DNA of 20,850 nucleotides from DATARH01 sp036268075 (lineage in GTDB: Bacteria; Pseudomonadota; Alphaproteobacteria; ATCC43930; CGMCC-115725), in assembly GCA_036268075.1 (NCBI GenBank), contig DATAUV010000058.1:1-20850 (forward strand), written 5' to 3'. The position numbers and the translations under genes were made by a program. Below, piece by piece: positions 15,233 to 20,850 of this stretch (position 1 is its first letter; the number at the start of each line of letters is the position of its first letter). Below the pieces are notes generated by a model. The model saw only the letters and a list, made by a program, of their open reading frames with translations, was not told the DNA's origin and made no database searches.

Positions 15233-16384
15233 ATGACCGGCAGTCTGGAAGGCATTCGGGTCCTGGAACTGGCGCGCTACCAGGCCGGGCCGCGCGGCGG
15301 GATGATCCTCTCGGACCTCGGCGCCGATGTCATCAAGATCGAAAAGCTGGGCGGCGAGGAGACCCGGCGGTCGGAGCCGGTGGTCAAGGGCATCAGCGTC
15401 TATTTCACGGTCTACAACCGCGGCAAGAAGAGCCTGTGCATGGATCTGCGCACGGCGAAGGGCAAGGAAATCTTCGCCGCGCTGGTCAAGACCGCCGACG
15501 TGGTGCTGGAGAATTTCCGCCCCGGCACGATGGCGCGGATGGGGTTCGGCTATGACGACCTCTGCAAGATCAAGCCGGACATCATCCTGACTTCGGTCTC
15601 CGGCTTTGGCCAATATGGCCCCTATCGCGAGCGGCCGGCTTTCGACCCGCTCGGCCAGGCGATGAGCGGGCTGATGGATTTGACCGGAAAGCCGGTCGGG
15701 ACCCCGCTCGGCGCGGCGACCTCGCTGGTCGACCGCTATACCTCGTTGCACGCGACGATCGGGACGCTCGCCGCGCTGCACCACCGCGACAAGACCGGCG
15801 AGGGCCAGCTCGTCGATTGCTGCCTGTTGGATTCGGCGCTGACGATGGTGGAAATCCCGGTCGCCCACTACCTCCTGACCGGCAAGGAAGGCGGCGAAGG
15901 CGGACGGCCGCCGTTCAAGTGCAAGGACGGGCATGTCGTGATCTCGGCCTCGGGCAGCGCGATGGCGACGCGGCTGATCCGGATCGCGACCGGCGACCCC
16001 AACGCCTCGGTCGCCGGCTTTACCAGCCGCGTCGGCCAGGGCGACCCGAGGAAGCAGGCGGTCGCGAACTGGTGCGCCGAGAACACGGTCGACCATGTCG
16101 TGAAGACGCTGCTCGACGCCGAAATCCCGGTCGCACCGGTCAAGACGATCCCGCAGGTCGCGGAAGACCCGCATTTGTGGGAGCGCGAGATGCTGGTCAA
16201 GATGCCCGACGCCGTCGCCGGCGAGGTGTTCGTGCCCGGCGCGACGATCAAGATGTCGAAAACCCCCGGCCGCGTCGGCCACGTGCCGACCCCGGGCGAG
16301 CACACCGACGAGGTGCTGTCCGGCCTCCTGGGCTACGGCCAGGCGACGCTGGCGGAGTTGCGGGAAGCGAATGTGATCGGGTGA
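15233..16384 (+). CDS. CaiB/BaiF family CoA transferase
   Basis: This 383-residue class III CoA transferase has LEGIRVLELARYQAGP at the start, GADVIKIEK (residues 30-38), SVSGFGQYGPY near 121-131 and the expected catalytic Asp167 (SLVDRYTSLH), followed by HHRDKTGEGQLVDC. A glycine-rich stretch (GKEGGEGGRPPFKCKDG, near 217-233) replaces a longer loop, making it slightly short for the family. A cgggaggg site precedes the ATG. It is divergent from the crotonase gene, which suggests joint control of activation and processing of one acyl-CoA. It is only distantly similar to the transferase at 135-1313, so a recent duplication is not indicated. The truncated antidote gene follows three bases after its stop. 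Confidence 0.95.
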   Translation: MTGSLEGIRVLELARYQAGPRGGMILSDLGADVIKIEKLGGEETRRSEPVVKGISVYFTVYNRGKKSLCMDLRTAKGKEIFAALVKTADVVLENFRPGTMARMGFGYDDLCKIKPDIILTSVSGFGQYGPYRERPAFDPLGQAMSGLMDLTGKPVGTPLGAATSLVDRYTSLHATIGTLAALHHRDKTGEGQLVDCCLLDSALTMVEIPVAHYLLTGKEGGEGGRPPFKCKDGHVVISASGSAMATRLIRIATGDPNASVAGFTSRVGQGDPRKQAVANWCAENTVDHVVKTLLDAEIPVAPVKTIPQVAEDPHLWEREMLVKMPDAVAGEVFVPGATIKMSKTPGRVGHVPTPGEHTDEVLSGLLGYGQATLAELREANVIG

Positions 16385-16387
16385 CGG

Positions 16388-16564
16388 ATGGAATTCGTGG
16401 ACGAGGTGAAAACACTGCCGTGGCGGACGGAGGATCATCTCGATACGGCCGAGGACATCGCAGCCTACCTTGAGGCCGCGTTTGAAGACGGCGATCCGGA
16501 ATTGATCACCTATGCGCTGGAAACAATTGGTCGCTTGAGCCCGGCGGCTAAGGGCGACAACTGA
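16388..16564 (+). pseudogene. Truncated addiction-module antidote protein (HI1420-type) fragment
   Basis: The 58-residue reading frame carries the typical N-terminus of DNA-binding antidote proteins of the HI1420 type: a W-x-x-E-x-x-L-D-T opening and EDIAAYLEAAFEDGDPELI. Intact relatives are around 90-100 residues and continue with a helix-turn-helix; here the frame ends at LSPAAKGDN, before that domain, and I could not find the rest in other frames. No toxin gene is adjacent. It starts three bases after the CoA transferase stop with a poor ribosome site. It is most likely a remnant, though a short expressed protein cannot be ruled out. Confidence 0.6.
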
Positions 16565-16599
16565 CGCAACGCGGAAGCATCGCACCGCGAAGTAGTCGG

Positions 16600-16948
16600 A
16601 TGGTTCATTCCGCCGATGTAATCGTCGTCGGGCTCGGCGCGATGGGGAGCGCCGTGCTCTGCCAGCTTGCCCGACGCGGCGTCTCGGTCATCGGCGTCGA
16701 CCGGTTCGACCCGCCGCACGCGCACGGATCGAGCCACGGCGAAAGCCGCATCACCCGGGTCTCGATCTCAGAGGGGACGCGTTATATCCCGTTCGTGCAT
16801 CGAGCCGCACCCGTCGATCGCCGGCGTCACGGTCGTCTCGGCCTGCTCGGGCCACGGGTTCAAACATTCCGCGGGGCTCGGCGAAGCCGTCGCCCAGCAT
16901 CTCGTCGGCGAACGCGCGAGCCTGCCTTTGGGTCAGCCCGACCGATAA
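16600..16948 (+). pseudogene. FAD-dependent sarcosine/N-methyltryptophan oxidase-type gene with large internal deletion
   Basis: The first part encodes a clear N-terminus of the MTOX/SoxA family: a Rossmann FAD site (VIVVGLGAMGSAVLCQLARR) followed by GVDRFDPPHAHGSSHGESR and TRVSISEGTRYIPFVHR. At about 16797-16805 the frame changes and a clear C-terminus of the same family follows in another frame: EPHPSIAGVTVVSACSGHGF, KHSAGLGEAVAQHLVGE, ending at 16948. Intact enzymes have about 370-390 residues; here only about 66 N-terminal and 50 C-terminal residues remain, so some 270 are missing and the product cannot work. The junction reads gtgcatcgagccg, compatible with deletion between short repeats. 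Its end overlaps the toxin gene at 16933. Confidence 0.85.
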
Positions 16949-17348
16949 GCGGAAAGCGCCGTCGTACGGATTTTCAATCCGGCGACCCGCACTTTTCGGG
17001 ACAACGCCTCGTCCGCGGTGACAAATTCGGCCTCATTTGCTTGGGCAAGCGCCAGATAGAGGCAGTCATAGGCGGGATGATCGAGGGTGATCGCGAGTTG
17101 GGTCGCCGGCTCGATCAAGTCACGCATCGGCTCCAACTCGATGTCTGCCCGCTGCAGGAGCCGGGCCGCAAGCGACGCCTCCTGCGCCGTCAGTTCGTTG
17201 CGCCTGACCTTCTTCCACAAGGCGTTCGCACATTCGGCAACGAGCAAATCCGGCGCGCTGACCCGCCCGACCGGAGCGCCAACGCCACATCGCTATCGAC
17301 CTCGGCAACAACCCATTTGAGGGCAATGCTGGCGTCGATGACGATCAC
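16933..17348 (-). pseudogene. vapC: PIN-domain (VapC-type) toxin gene with a frameshift
   Basis: Read from GTG 17348, the first frame gives an authentic PIN start (VIVIDASIALKWVVAEVDSD, VALAL) with the first acidic residue. A second frame continues from about 17262 to the stop at 16933 (SAPDLLVAECANALWKKVR, HPAYDCLYLALAQANEAEFV, TADEALSRKVRVAGLKIRT), with the remaining acidic residues of the RNase site. The two frames differ by one missing (or two extra) bases between about 17260 and 17290. VapC toxins cleave RNA, often initiator tRNA or rRNA. The GTG overlaps the antitoxin stop by four bases, the classical coupled layout. Either the toxin is inactivated or the read contains an error. Confidence 0.8.
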
Positions 17349-17581
17349 CGCTCATCCCGCCCTTCCCGGATCAGTTGCTCTGCGGGCGTATGCGATCGTC
17401 CAGCGGTCAAGGCGCGCAGCTCGGCGGCGAGCTCGTCGAACGACAGCTCCGTTTCCGCGTTGAGCGTACGTCGCAAAATCTCGCGGACCTCAGCCTCAGT
17501 CGAATGGCCGTGACGGGCCGCCCGCCGCTTCAAACGCACAACGAGATCGTCATCCAAATTGCGGACGCTCAGGTTTGGCAT
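17345..17581 (-). CDS. vapB: FitA/VapB-type ribbon-helix-helix antitoxin
   Basis: This 78-residue protein has an N-terminal ribbon-helix-helix DNA-binding domain (MPNLSVRNLDDDLVVRLKRR, then AARHGHSTEAEVREILRRTL) and an acidic-to-basic C-terminal tail that in this family wraps the toxin. It should neutralise the PIN toxin encoded just downstream and repress its own promoter. It is full length with a strong aggaggg ribosome site (17585-17591) before the ATG, and it keeps a plausible promoter and palindromic operator. Its partner toxin is frameshifted, so this may be a leftover antitoxin, which are often retained because they protect against related toxins. Confidence 0.92.
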   Translation of the reverse strand: MPNLSVRNLDDDLVVRLKRRAARHGHSTEAEVREILRRTLNAETELSFDELAAELRALTAGRSHTPAEQLIREGRDER

Positions 17582-17595
17582 GCACCCTCCTGGGC

Positions 17596-17610
17596 GCTCT
17601 CATTGAGAGC
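17596..17610 (-). promoter_or_regulatory. Palindromic operator candidate of the toxin-antitoxin operon
   Basis: gctctcattgagagc is a perfect palindrome with six-base arms around att, located five bases upstream of the antitoxin ribosome binding site. A TATCAT -10-like box on the minus strand (17622-17627) places the likely transcription start right next to it. Autorepression by the antitoxin is the expected use. Confidence 0.55.
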
Positions 17611-17621
17611 ATCTTCTGACG

Positions 17622-17627
17622 ATGATA
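17622..17627 (-). promoter_or_regulatory. Possible -10 box of the toxin-antitoxin promoter
   Basis: TATCAT on the minus strand, about 41 bases before the antitoxin ATG. I see no convincing -35 box at the usual spacing. Confidence 0.3.
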
Positions 17628-17668
17628 GCAACGCACGCGAACCCACACCAGCCCGCCGGCCGAGGTAA

Positions 17669-18058
17669 TCACACCTGTTGCGGCACGTCCCCATAGGGGT
17701 GGGTGATGAGCTCCATCAGGTGACCGTCGGGGTCGTCGAAATAGACGCCGCGGCCGCCGTGGTGGTGGTTGATTTCGCCGGGCTTCGACCGGCGCGGGTC
17801 GGCGTAGTGGCGGATGCCCTGGGCCACGATGCGGGCGAAGGCGGCGTCGAATTCGGCGTCGCTGATCAGGAAGGCGTAGTGCATCGGCCGGAAATCGGTG
17901 CGGTCGGCGAAATCGAGAGTCACGCCGTTTTCGGTGCGCACCGGCACGAAATGGCCCCATTCGGGTCCGGCTTCGAGATTGAGGATGTCGGCCAGGAATT
18001 TCGCCGACGCCCACCGGTCCTTCGCCGGGATGATCGTGTGGTTCAGCTGGACGCTCAT
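17669..18058 (-). CDS. VOC (glyoxalase/bleomycin resistance/extradiol dioxygenase) family protein
   Basis: This 129-residue single-module-pair VOC protein has three candidate metal ligands in order: the His in QLNHTII near residue 6, the His in RPMHYAFLI near residue 63, and the Glu in DGHLMELITHPYG near the end. The DDPDGHLMEL segment is a hallmark of the family. Functions range from glyoxalase to ring-cleaving dioxygenase to drug binding, so the substrate is not predictable. The ATG at 18058 has a ggagggcgaaa site; an upstream in-frame ATG at 18085 would add nine non-conserved residues. It is 64 bases downstream of the acyl-CoA dehydrogenase small subunit on the same strand and may be co-transcribed. 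Confidence 0.9.
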   Translation of the reverse strand: MSVQLNHTIIPAKDRWASAKFLADILNLEAGPEWGHFVPVRTENGVTLDFADRTDFRPMHYAFLISDAEFDAAFARIVAQGIRHYADPRRSKPGEINHHHGGRGVYFDDPDGHLMELITHPYGDVPQQV

Positions 18059-18122
18059 TTTCGCCCTCCGTTCGCCGCTCGTCACTCCATCAAATCGTCG
18101 GCGCTCGCGCCAAGTGCAAGGG

Positions 18123-19250
18123 TCAGGCGATGGCGGCGGCCAGCCGCGACAGATGGTGGGTGATGTCGCCGAAGGTGTGCTCGATCACCATCGCGCGGCG
18201 GAAATAGTGGCCGACCGCGTATTCGTCGGTCATGCCGATGCCGCCGTGGAGCTGGACGGCGTTTTGCGACACGAATTTGGCGGCCTGGCCGATGCCGACC
18301 TTGACGGTCGAGAAGGCGTGGGCGCGCGCCGCGGCGTCTTCCTCGTCGAGCCGGACGGCGGCGAGGAATTCTAGGCTGCGGCCCTGCTCCAGCGCCATCA
18401 TCATCTCGCTCGCGCGGTGCTGGAGCGCCTGGTTGGCGCCGATCGGCTTGCCGAATTGCTGGCGCGTCTTGAGGTATTCGACAGTCATCGCCAGCATCGT
18501 CTCCATGCCGCCGACGGCATCGGCCGCACTCGCCGCGATGCCGGCCTCGACGACGCGCTCGACGACCGCGAAGCCTTCGCCCGCCTCGCCGAGTAGCTCG
18601 GCGTCGACGCCGCTCAGCGACAATTCGGCGGCGCCGGTGCCGTCGCGCATCTTGTAGGCGCGGCGGGCGACGCCGCCGGCGCCGGTGTCGACGAGGAACA
18701 GCGAGATGCCGTCGGTGTCGTCGCGGTCGCCGGCGGTGCGGGCGCTGACGACGAGCTTTTGCGCGGTGTCGCCGTGGACGACGACGCTCTTGCCACCATC
18801 GAGCCGCCAGCCACTACCGGATTTTTTCGCCGTGGTCAGCACGTCGGAGAGGTCGTAGCGGGCCTGGCGCTCGCCGTGGGCGAAGGCCATGCGCAACTTG
18901 CCCTCGGCGATCCGCGGCAGCAGCGCCGAGTTTTGCGCATCGCTGCCGGCGTGGCGCAGCGCGGCGCCGCAGAGGATCACGGTCGCGAGGTACGGCTCCA
19001 GCGCCAGCACCCGGCCGATCCCCTCCATCACCAGCATCGTCTCGACCGGGCCGCCGCCAAACCCGCCATGCTCCTCGGCAAAGGGCAGGCCCAACAGGCC
19101 CAGCTCGGCGTATTGTGCCCACAGCGCCTGGCTGAACCCGTCGGGCTCGGCCATGTAGCCCTTGCGCTTGTCGAACGGGTAGGTATCGGCGAGCATCCGG
19201 TCGACGCTGTCCTTCAGGAGGCGCTGCTCTTCGCTGAGTTCGAAATCCAT
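18123..19250 (-). CDS. pimD: Acyl-CoA dehydrogenase, PimD-like small subunit
   Basis: This 375-residue flavoprotein resembles the small subunit of pimeloyl-CoA dehydrogenase: SEEQRLLKDSVDRMLADTY at the start, LGLLGLPFAEEHGGFGGGPV near residue 51, and QLHGGIGMTDEYAVGHYFRR near the C-terminus. It would oxidise an acyl-CoA to the enoyl-CoA with FAD, passing electrons to ETF. It ends VIEHTFGDITHHL; the Glu there lies where the catalytic Glu of medium-chain acyl-CoA dehydrogenase is expected (YEGT). It follows the large-subunit gene after 70 bases on the same strand, so they probably form one heteromeric enzyme. Substrate might be a dicarboxylic or branched acyl-CoA; symbol assigned by family resemblance only. 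Confidence 0.9.
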   Translation of the reverse strand: MDFELSEEQRLLKDSVDRMLADTYPFDKRKGYMAEPDGFSQALWAQYAELGLLGLPFAEEHGGFGGGPVETMLVMEGIGRVLALEPYLATVILCGAALRHAGSDAQNSALLPRIAEGKLRMAFAHGERQARYDLSDVLTTAKKSGSGWRLDGGKSVVVHGDTAQKLVVSARTAGDRDDTDGISLFLVDTGAGGVARRAYKMRDGTGAAELSLSGVDAELLGEAGEGFAVVERVVEAGIAASAADAVGGMETMLAMTVEYLKTRQQFGKPIGANQALQHRASEMMMALEQGRSLEFLAAVRLDEEDAAARAHAFSTVKVGIGQAAKFVSQNAVQLHGGIGMTDEYAVGHYFRRAMVIEHTFGDITHHLSRLAAAIA

Positions 19251-19283
19251 CGCGGAATGTTCCTAACGTCGCTTGCCCCTGGA

Positions 19284-19301
19284 CCCCCGCCTTTGCGGGG
19301 G
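19284..19301. repeat. Small GC-rich hairpin between the two dehydrogenase genes
   Basis: The arms cccccgc (19284-19290) and gcggggg (19295-19301) flank a four-base loop in the 70-base gap between the two dehydrogenase genes. It resembles a common ggacccccgcctttgcgggg dispersed repeat. It may affect the expression ratio of the two subunits. Confidence 0.6.
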
Positions 19302-19320
19302 CGATGAGAGTGATGAGGCG

Positions 19321-20526
19321 TCAGAGCCCCAAAACCGCCTTGGAGACGATGTTCTTCATGATTTCGTTGGTCCCGCCATAGATCGAGGCGGCGCGCAGCA
19401 TCAGGTAGGAGCGGGTGGCGTCGGTGGCCCAGCTCGGGCCGATCTCGGGCTCGTTGCTGAGGGCTTCGAGTTCCAGCGCCCAATCCGGCATCGACAGCGG
19501 CCCGCCAACATCCATCACCATCTCGCTCGCCGCCTGAAGCAGCTCCGTGCCCTTGACCTTGAGCACCGACGACAGCGGGTCGGGCTTGCCGTCGCGGGCC
19601 TTGTCGTGGGCCGACACCACGCGAAGCTGGGTCAGCTCCAGCGCGGTAATGTCGACCTCCATCTGCGCGACGCGCTGGCGGAAGGCGAAATCGTCGATGA
19701 GGGCGCCGCCGCCCGAGCGCATGTCGCGCGCCGCCTCCTTGGCGAAGCTCAGCCGCTCCTTCGACCGGCCGAGCCGGGCAATGCCGGTGCGCTCATTGCC
19801 GAGCAGGTATTTGGCGACGTCCCAGCCCTTGTTCTCCTCATAGACGCGCATCGATACCGGCACGCGCACGTCGTCGAAGAATACCTCGTTCAGATGATGC
19901 GTGCCGTCGATCGAGATGATCGGGCGCACCGTGATCCCCGGCGTCTTCATGTCGACGAGCAGGAACGAGATGCCTTCCTGCCGCTTTGCCGCGTTGGGGT
20001 TGGTGCGGACCAGCAAAAAACACCAATCGGCCATGTGCGCGGTCGAGGTCCAGATCTTCTGGCCGTTGACGACGTAGTGGTCGCCGTCGAGCTTGGCGGA
20101 GGTCTTGAGGCTGGCGAGGTCGGAGCCGGCGCCGGGCTCGGAAAAGCCCTGGCACCACCAATCGTCGACATTCGCCGCGCGCGGCAGGAACCGCTTTTTC
20201 TGCTCCTCGGTGCCGAACTGGATCAGCACCGGGCCGATCATCGTGATGTTGAACACCTGCATGTCGGGCGCCGGCGCGAGCTGGTTTTCCTCGAGGAACA
20301 TCATGCGCTGGATCGGCGTCCAGCCCGGACCGCCCCACGCCTTGGGCCAGCTATAGGCGGCCCAGCCCTTTTTGTTGAGGATGCGCTGCCAGCGGATCGT
20401 GTCTTCCTTTTCCGAGCCGTGGCCGAGCCGCATCTGCTCGCGCAGGTCGTCGGGCAGGTTTTCGCGATAGAACGCGCGCAGCTCGTCGCGAAACGCCAAT
20501 TCTTCCGCGCTGAAGCGAAGGTCCAT
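19321..20526 (-). CDS. pimC: Acyl-CoA dehydrogenase, PimC-like large subunit
   Basis: This 401-residue protein closely follows the pimeloyl-CoA dehydrogenase large subunit pattern: MDLRFSAEELAFRDELRAF, WQRILNKKGWAAYSWPKAWG, the FAD/substrate segment WWCQGFSEPGAGSDLASLKT near residue 122, QKIWTSTAHMADW near residue 155, LLGNERTGIARLGRSKER near residue 230, and a final SIYGGTNEIMKNIVSKAVLG. The position of the catalytic Glu in medium-chain dehydrogenases (YEGT) is Gly here (YGGT). The small subunit gene follows directly, so the active site is probably completed in the complex. The ATG is preceded by ggagaact. Electron transfer to ETF in the cytosol is expected. Symbol is by resemblance, and the true substrate is unknown. 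Confidence 0.93.
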   Translation of the reverse strand: MDLRFSAEELAFRDELRAFYRENLPDDLREQMRLGHGSEKEDTIRWQRILNKKGWAAYSWPKAWGGPGWTPIQRMMFLEENQLAPAPDMQVFNITMIGPVLIQFGTEEQKKRFLPRAANVDDWWCQGFSEPGAGSDLASLKTSAKLDGDHYVVNGQKIWTSTAHMADWCFLLVRTNPNAAKRQEGISFLLVDMKTPGITVRPIISIDGTHHLNEVFFDDVRVPVSMRVYEENKGWDVAKYLLGNERTGIARLGRSKERLSFAKEAARDMRSGGGALIDDFAFRQRVAQMEVDITALELTQLRVVSAHDKARDGKPDPLSSVLKVKGTELLQAASEMVMDVGGPLSMPDWALELEALSNEPEIGPSWATDATRSYLMLRAASIYGGTNEIMKNIVSKAVLGL

Positions 20527-20590
20527 GATCCAGTTCTCCGTGTCGCCCGGGGGCGGGGCCGGGCCGGTTACCGCTGTCTACATCGGAATA

Positions 20591-20609
20591 CCCCCTCTCA
20601 CCAAGGGGG
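20591..20609. repeat. Small hairpin upstream of pimC-like gene
   Basis: ccccct (20591-20596) pairs with aggggg (20604-20609) around a seven-base loop, between the regulator end (20678) and the dehydrogenase start (20526). No T-run follows on the minus strand, so terminator function is uncertain. Confidence 0.35.
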
Positions 20610-20677
20610 CAAGGCGTCGGCAATGCCGCCGGTGATATTTGGCCGTGATGTTCGGCCGTAGTATTTGGGGCGGCGCG

Positions 20678-20850
20678 CTAAGGCACCCGGCGCCGCGCCG
20701 CCGGACGGTCGGAAGCGGGCTCGACCGGGGCGACGAAAATATAGCCGCCGCTGCGCAGCGTCTTGACGAGCTGGGGCTGGTGCGGGTCGTCCTGGAGCTT
20801 ACGCCGGAGCCGTCCGACCTGAACGTCGATCGTGCGGTCGAACGGTCCGG
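20678..20850 (-). CDS. OmpR/PhoB-type response regulator, C-terminal DNA-binding domain (partial)
   Basis: The minus strand encodes PFDRTIDVQVGRLRRKLQDD followed by PHQPQLVKTLRSGGYIFVAP and a short Arg/Pro-rich tail ending at a TAG (20678-20680). This is the recognition helix and wing of an OmpR-family winged-helix domain (R-T-I-D-V-x-V-x-R-L-R-x-K and the GGYIF wing). The gene begins outside the window. Its receiver domain and any neighbouring kinase are therefore not visible. It is upstream of the acyl-CoA dehydrogenase genes on the same strand, separated by 151 bases. Confidence 0.88.
   Translation of the reverse strand, partial: GPFDRTIDVQVGRLRRKLQDDPHQPQLVKTLRSGGYIFVAPVEPASDRPAARRRVP

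Noticed and set aside
16388..16564. Considered as an intact small regulatory gene
   Set aside because: The antidote family needs a helix-turn-helix after the conserved N-terminus, and the frame stops before it; treated as a remnant.

Overview
The window is GC-rich DNA with very few non-coding gaps, strong purine-rich ribosome binding sites and many CoA-dependent catabolic genes. The palindromic intergenic repeats (a GTCATCCCGGCGAAGGCC-type family, a CATTGCGAGC-type family and an AGAGCATGTTCCGG-type family) and the PimC/PimD-like acyl-CoA dehydrogenase pair point to an alphaproteobacterium, probably Hyphomicrobiales or a related order. This assignment is inference from style, not from a marker gene.

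Layout. 1-3181: a minus-strand CaiB/BaiF CoA transferase and a Pht5/NMT1-like substrate-binding-fold protein, divergent from a plus-strand Asp/Glu-racemase-superfamily protein. 3194-5714: a perfect hairpin, then a soluble hybrid histidine kinase (three PAS domains, HisKA, HATPase, receiver). 5953-14148: a plus-strand run of seven genes that looks like one catabolic unit: two paralogous ACMSD-type amidohydrolases, a LigB-type class III extradiol dioxygenase, an SMP-30 lactonase, an NMT1-like binding protein, an HpaB-family flavin monooxygenase overlapping it by one base, and an opine/ketopantoate-type dehydrogenase. 14399-16384: a crotonase-fold protein and a second CaiB/BaiF CoA transferase, divergently oriented. 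16388-17581: a scrapyard of decayed genes: a truncated antidote protein, an FAD amine oxidase with a large internal deletion, a frameshifted PIN toxin and its intact antitoxin with a promoter/operator. 17669-20526: a VOC-family protein and a PimD/PimC-like heteromeric acyl-CoA dehydrogenase pair. 20678-20850: the C-terminal end of an OmpR-type response regulator leaving the window.

How the genes may work together. The 5953-14148 unit holds the enzyme types expected for an oxygenase pathway on a phenolic substrate: hydroxylation (HpaB type), ring opening (LigB type), lactone hydrolysis (SMP-30), and hydrolysis or decarboxylation (two amidohydrolases). CoA transferases, a crotonase and acyl-CoA dehydrogenases on either side could carry the products into beta-oxidation. 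The substrate cannot be read from sequence, and no flavin reductase or transporter membrane component is present here.

Two traits stand out. First, three enzyme-fold proteins lack canonical catalytic or metal-binding residues: the racemase-like protein (both Cys), the crotonase (both Glu) and the dioxygenase (a His ligand replaced by Gln). Second, nearly every gap between genes is filled by a palindromic repeat from one of several families, some nested inside each other, several abutting stop codons, and one supplying the stop codon of the crotonase gene.
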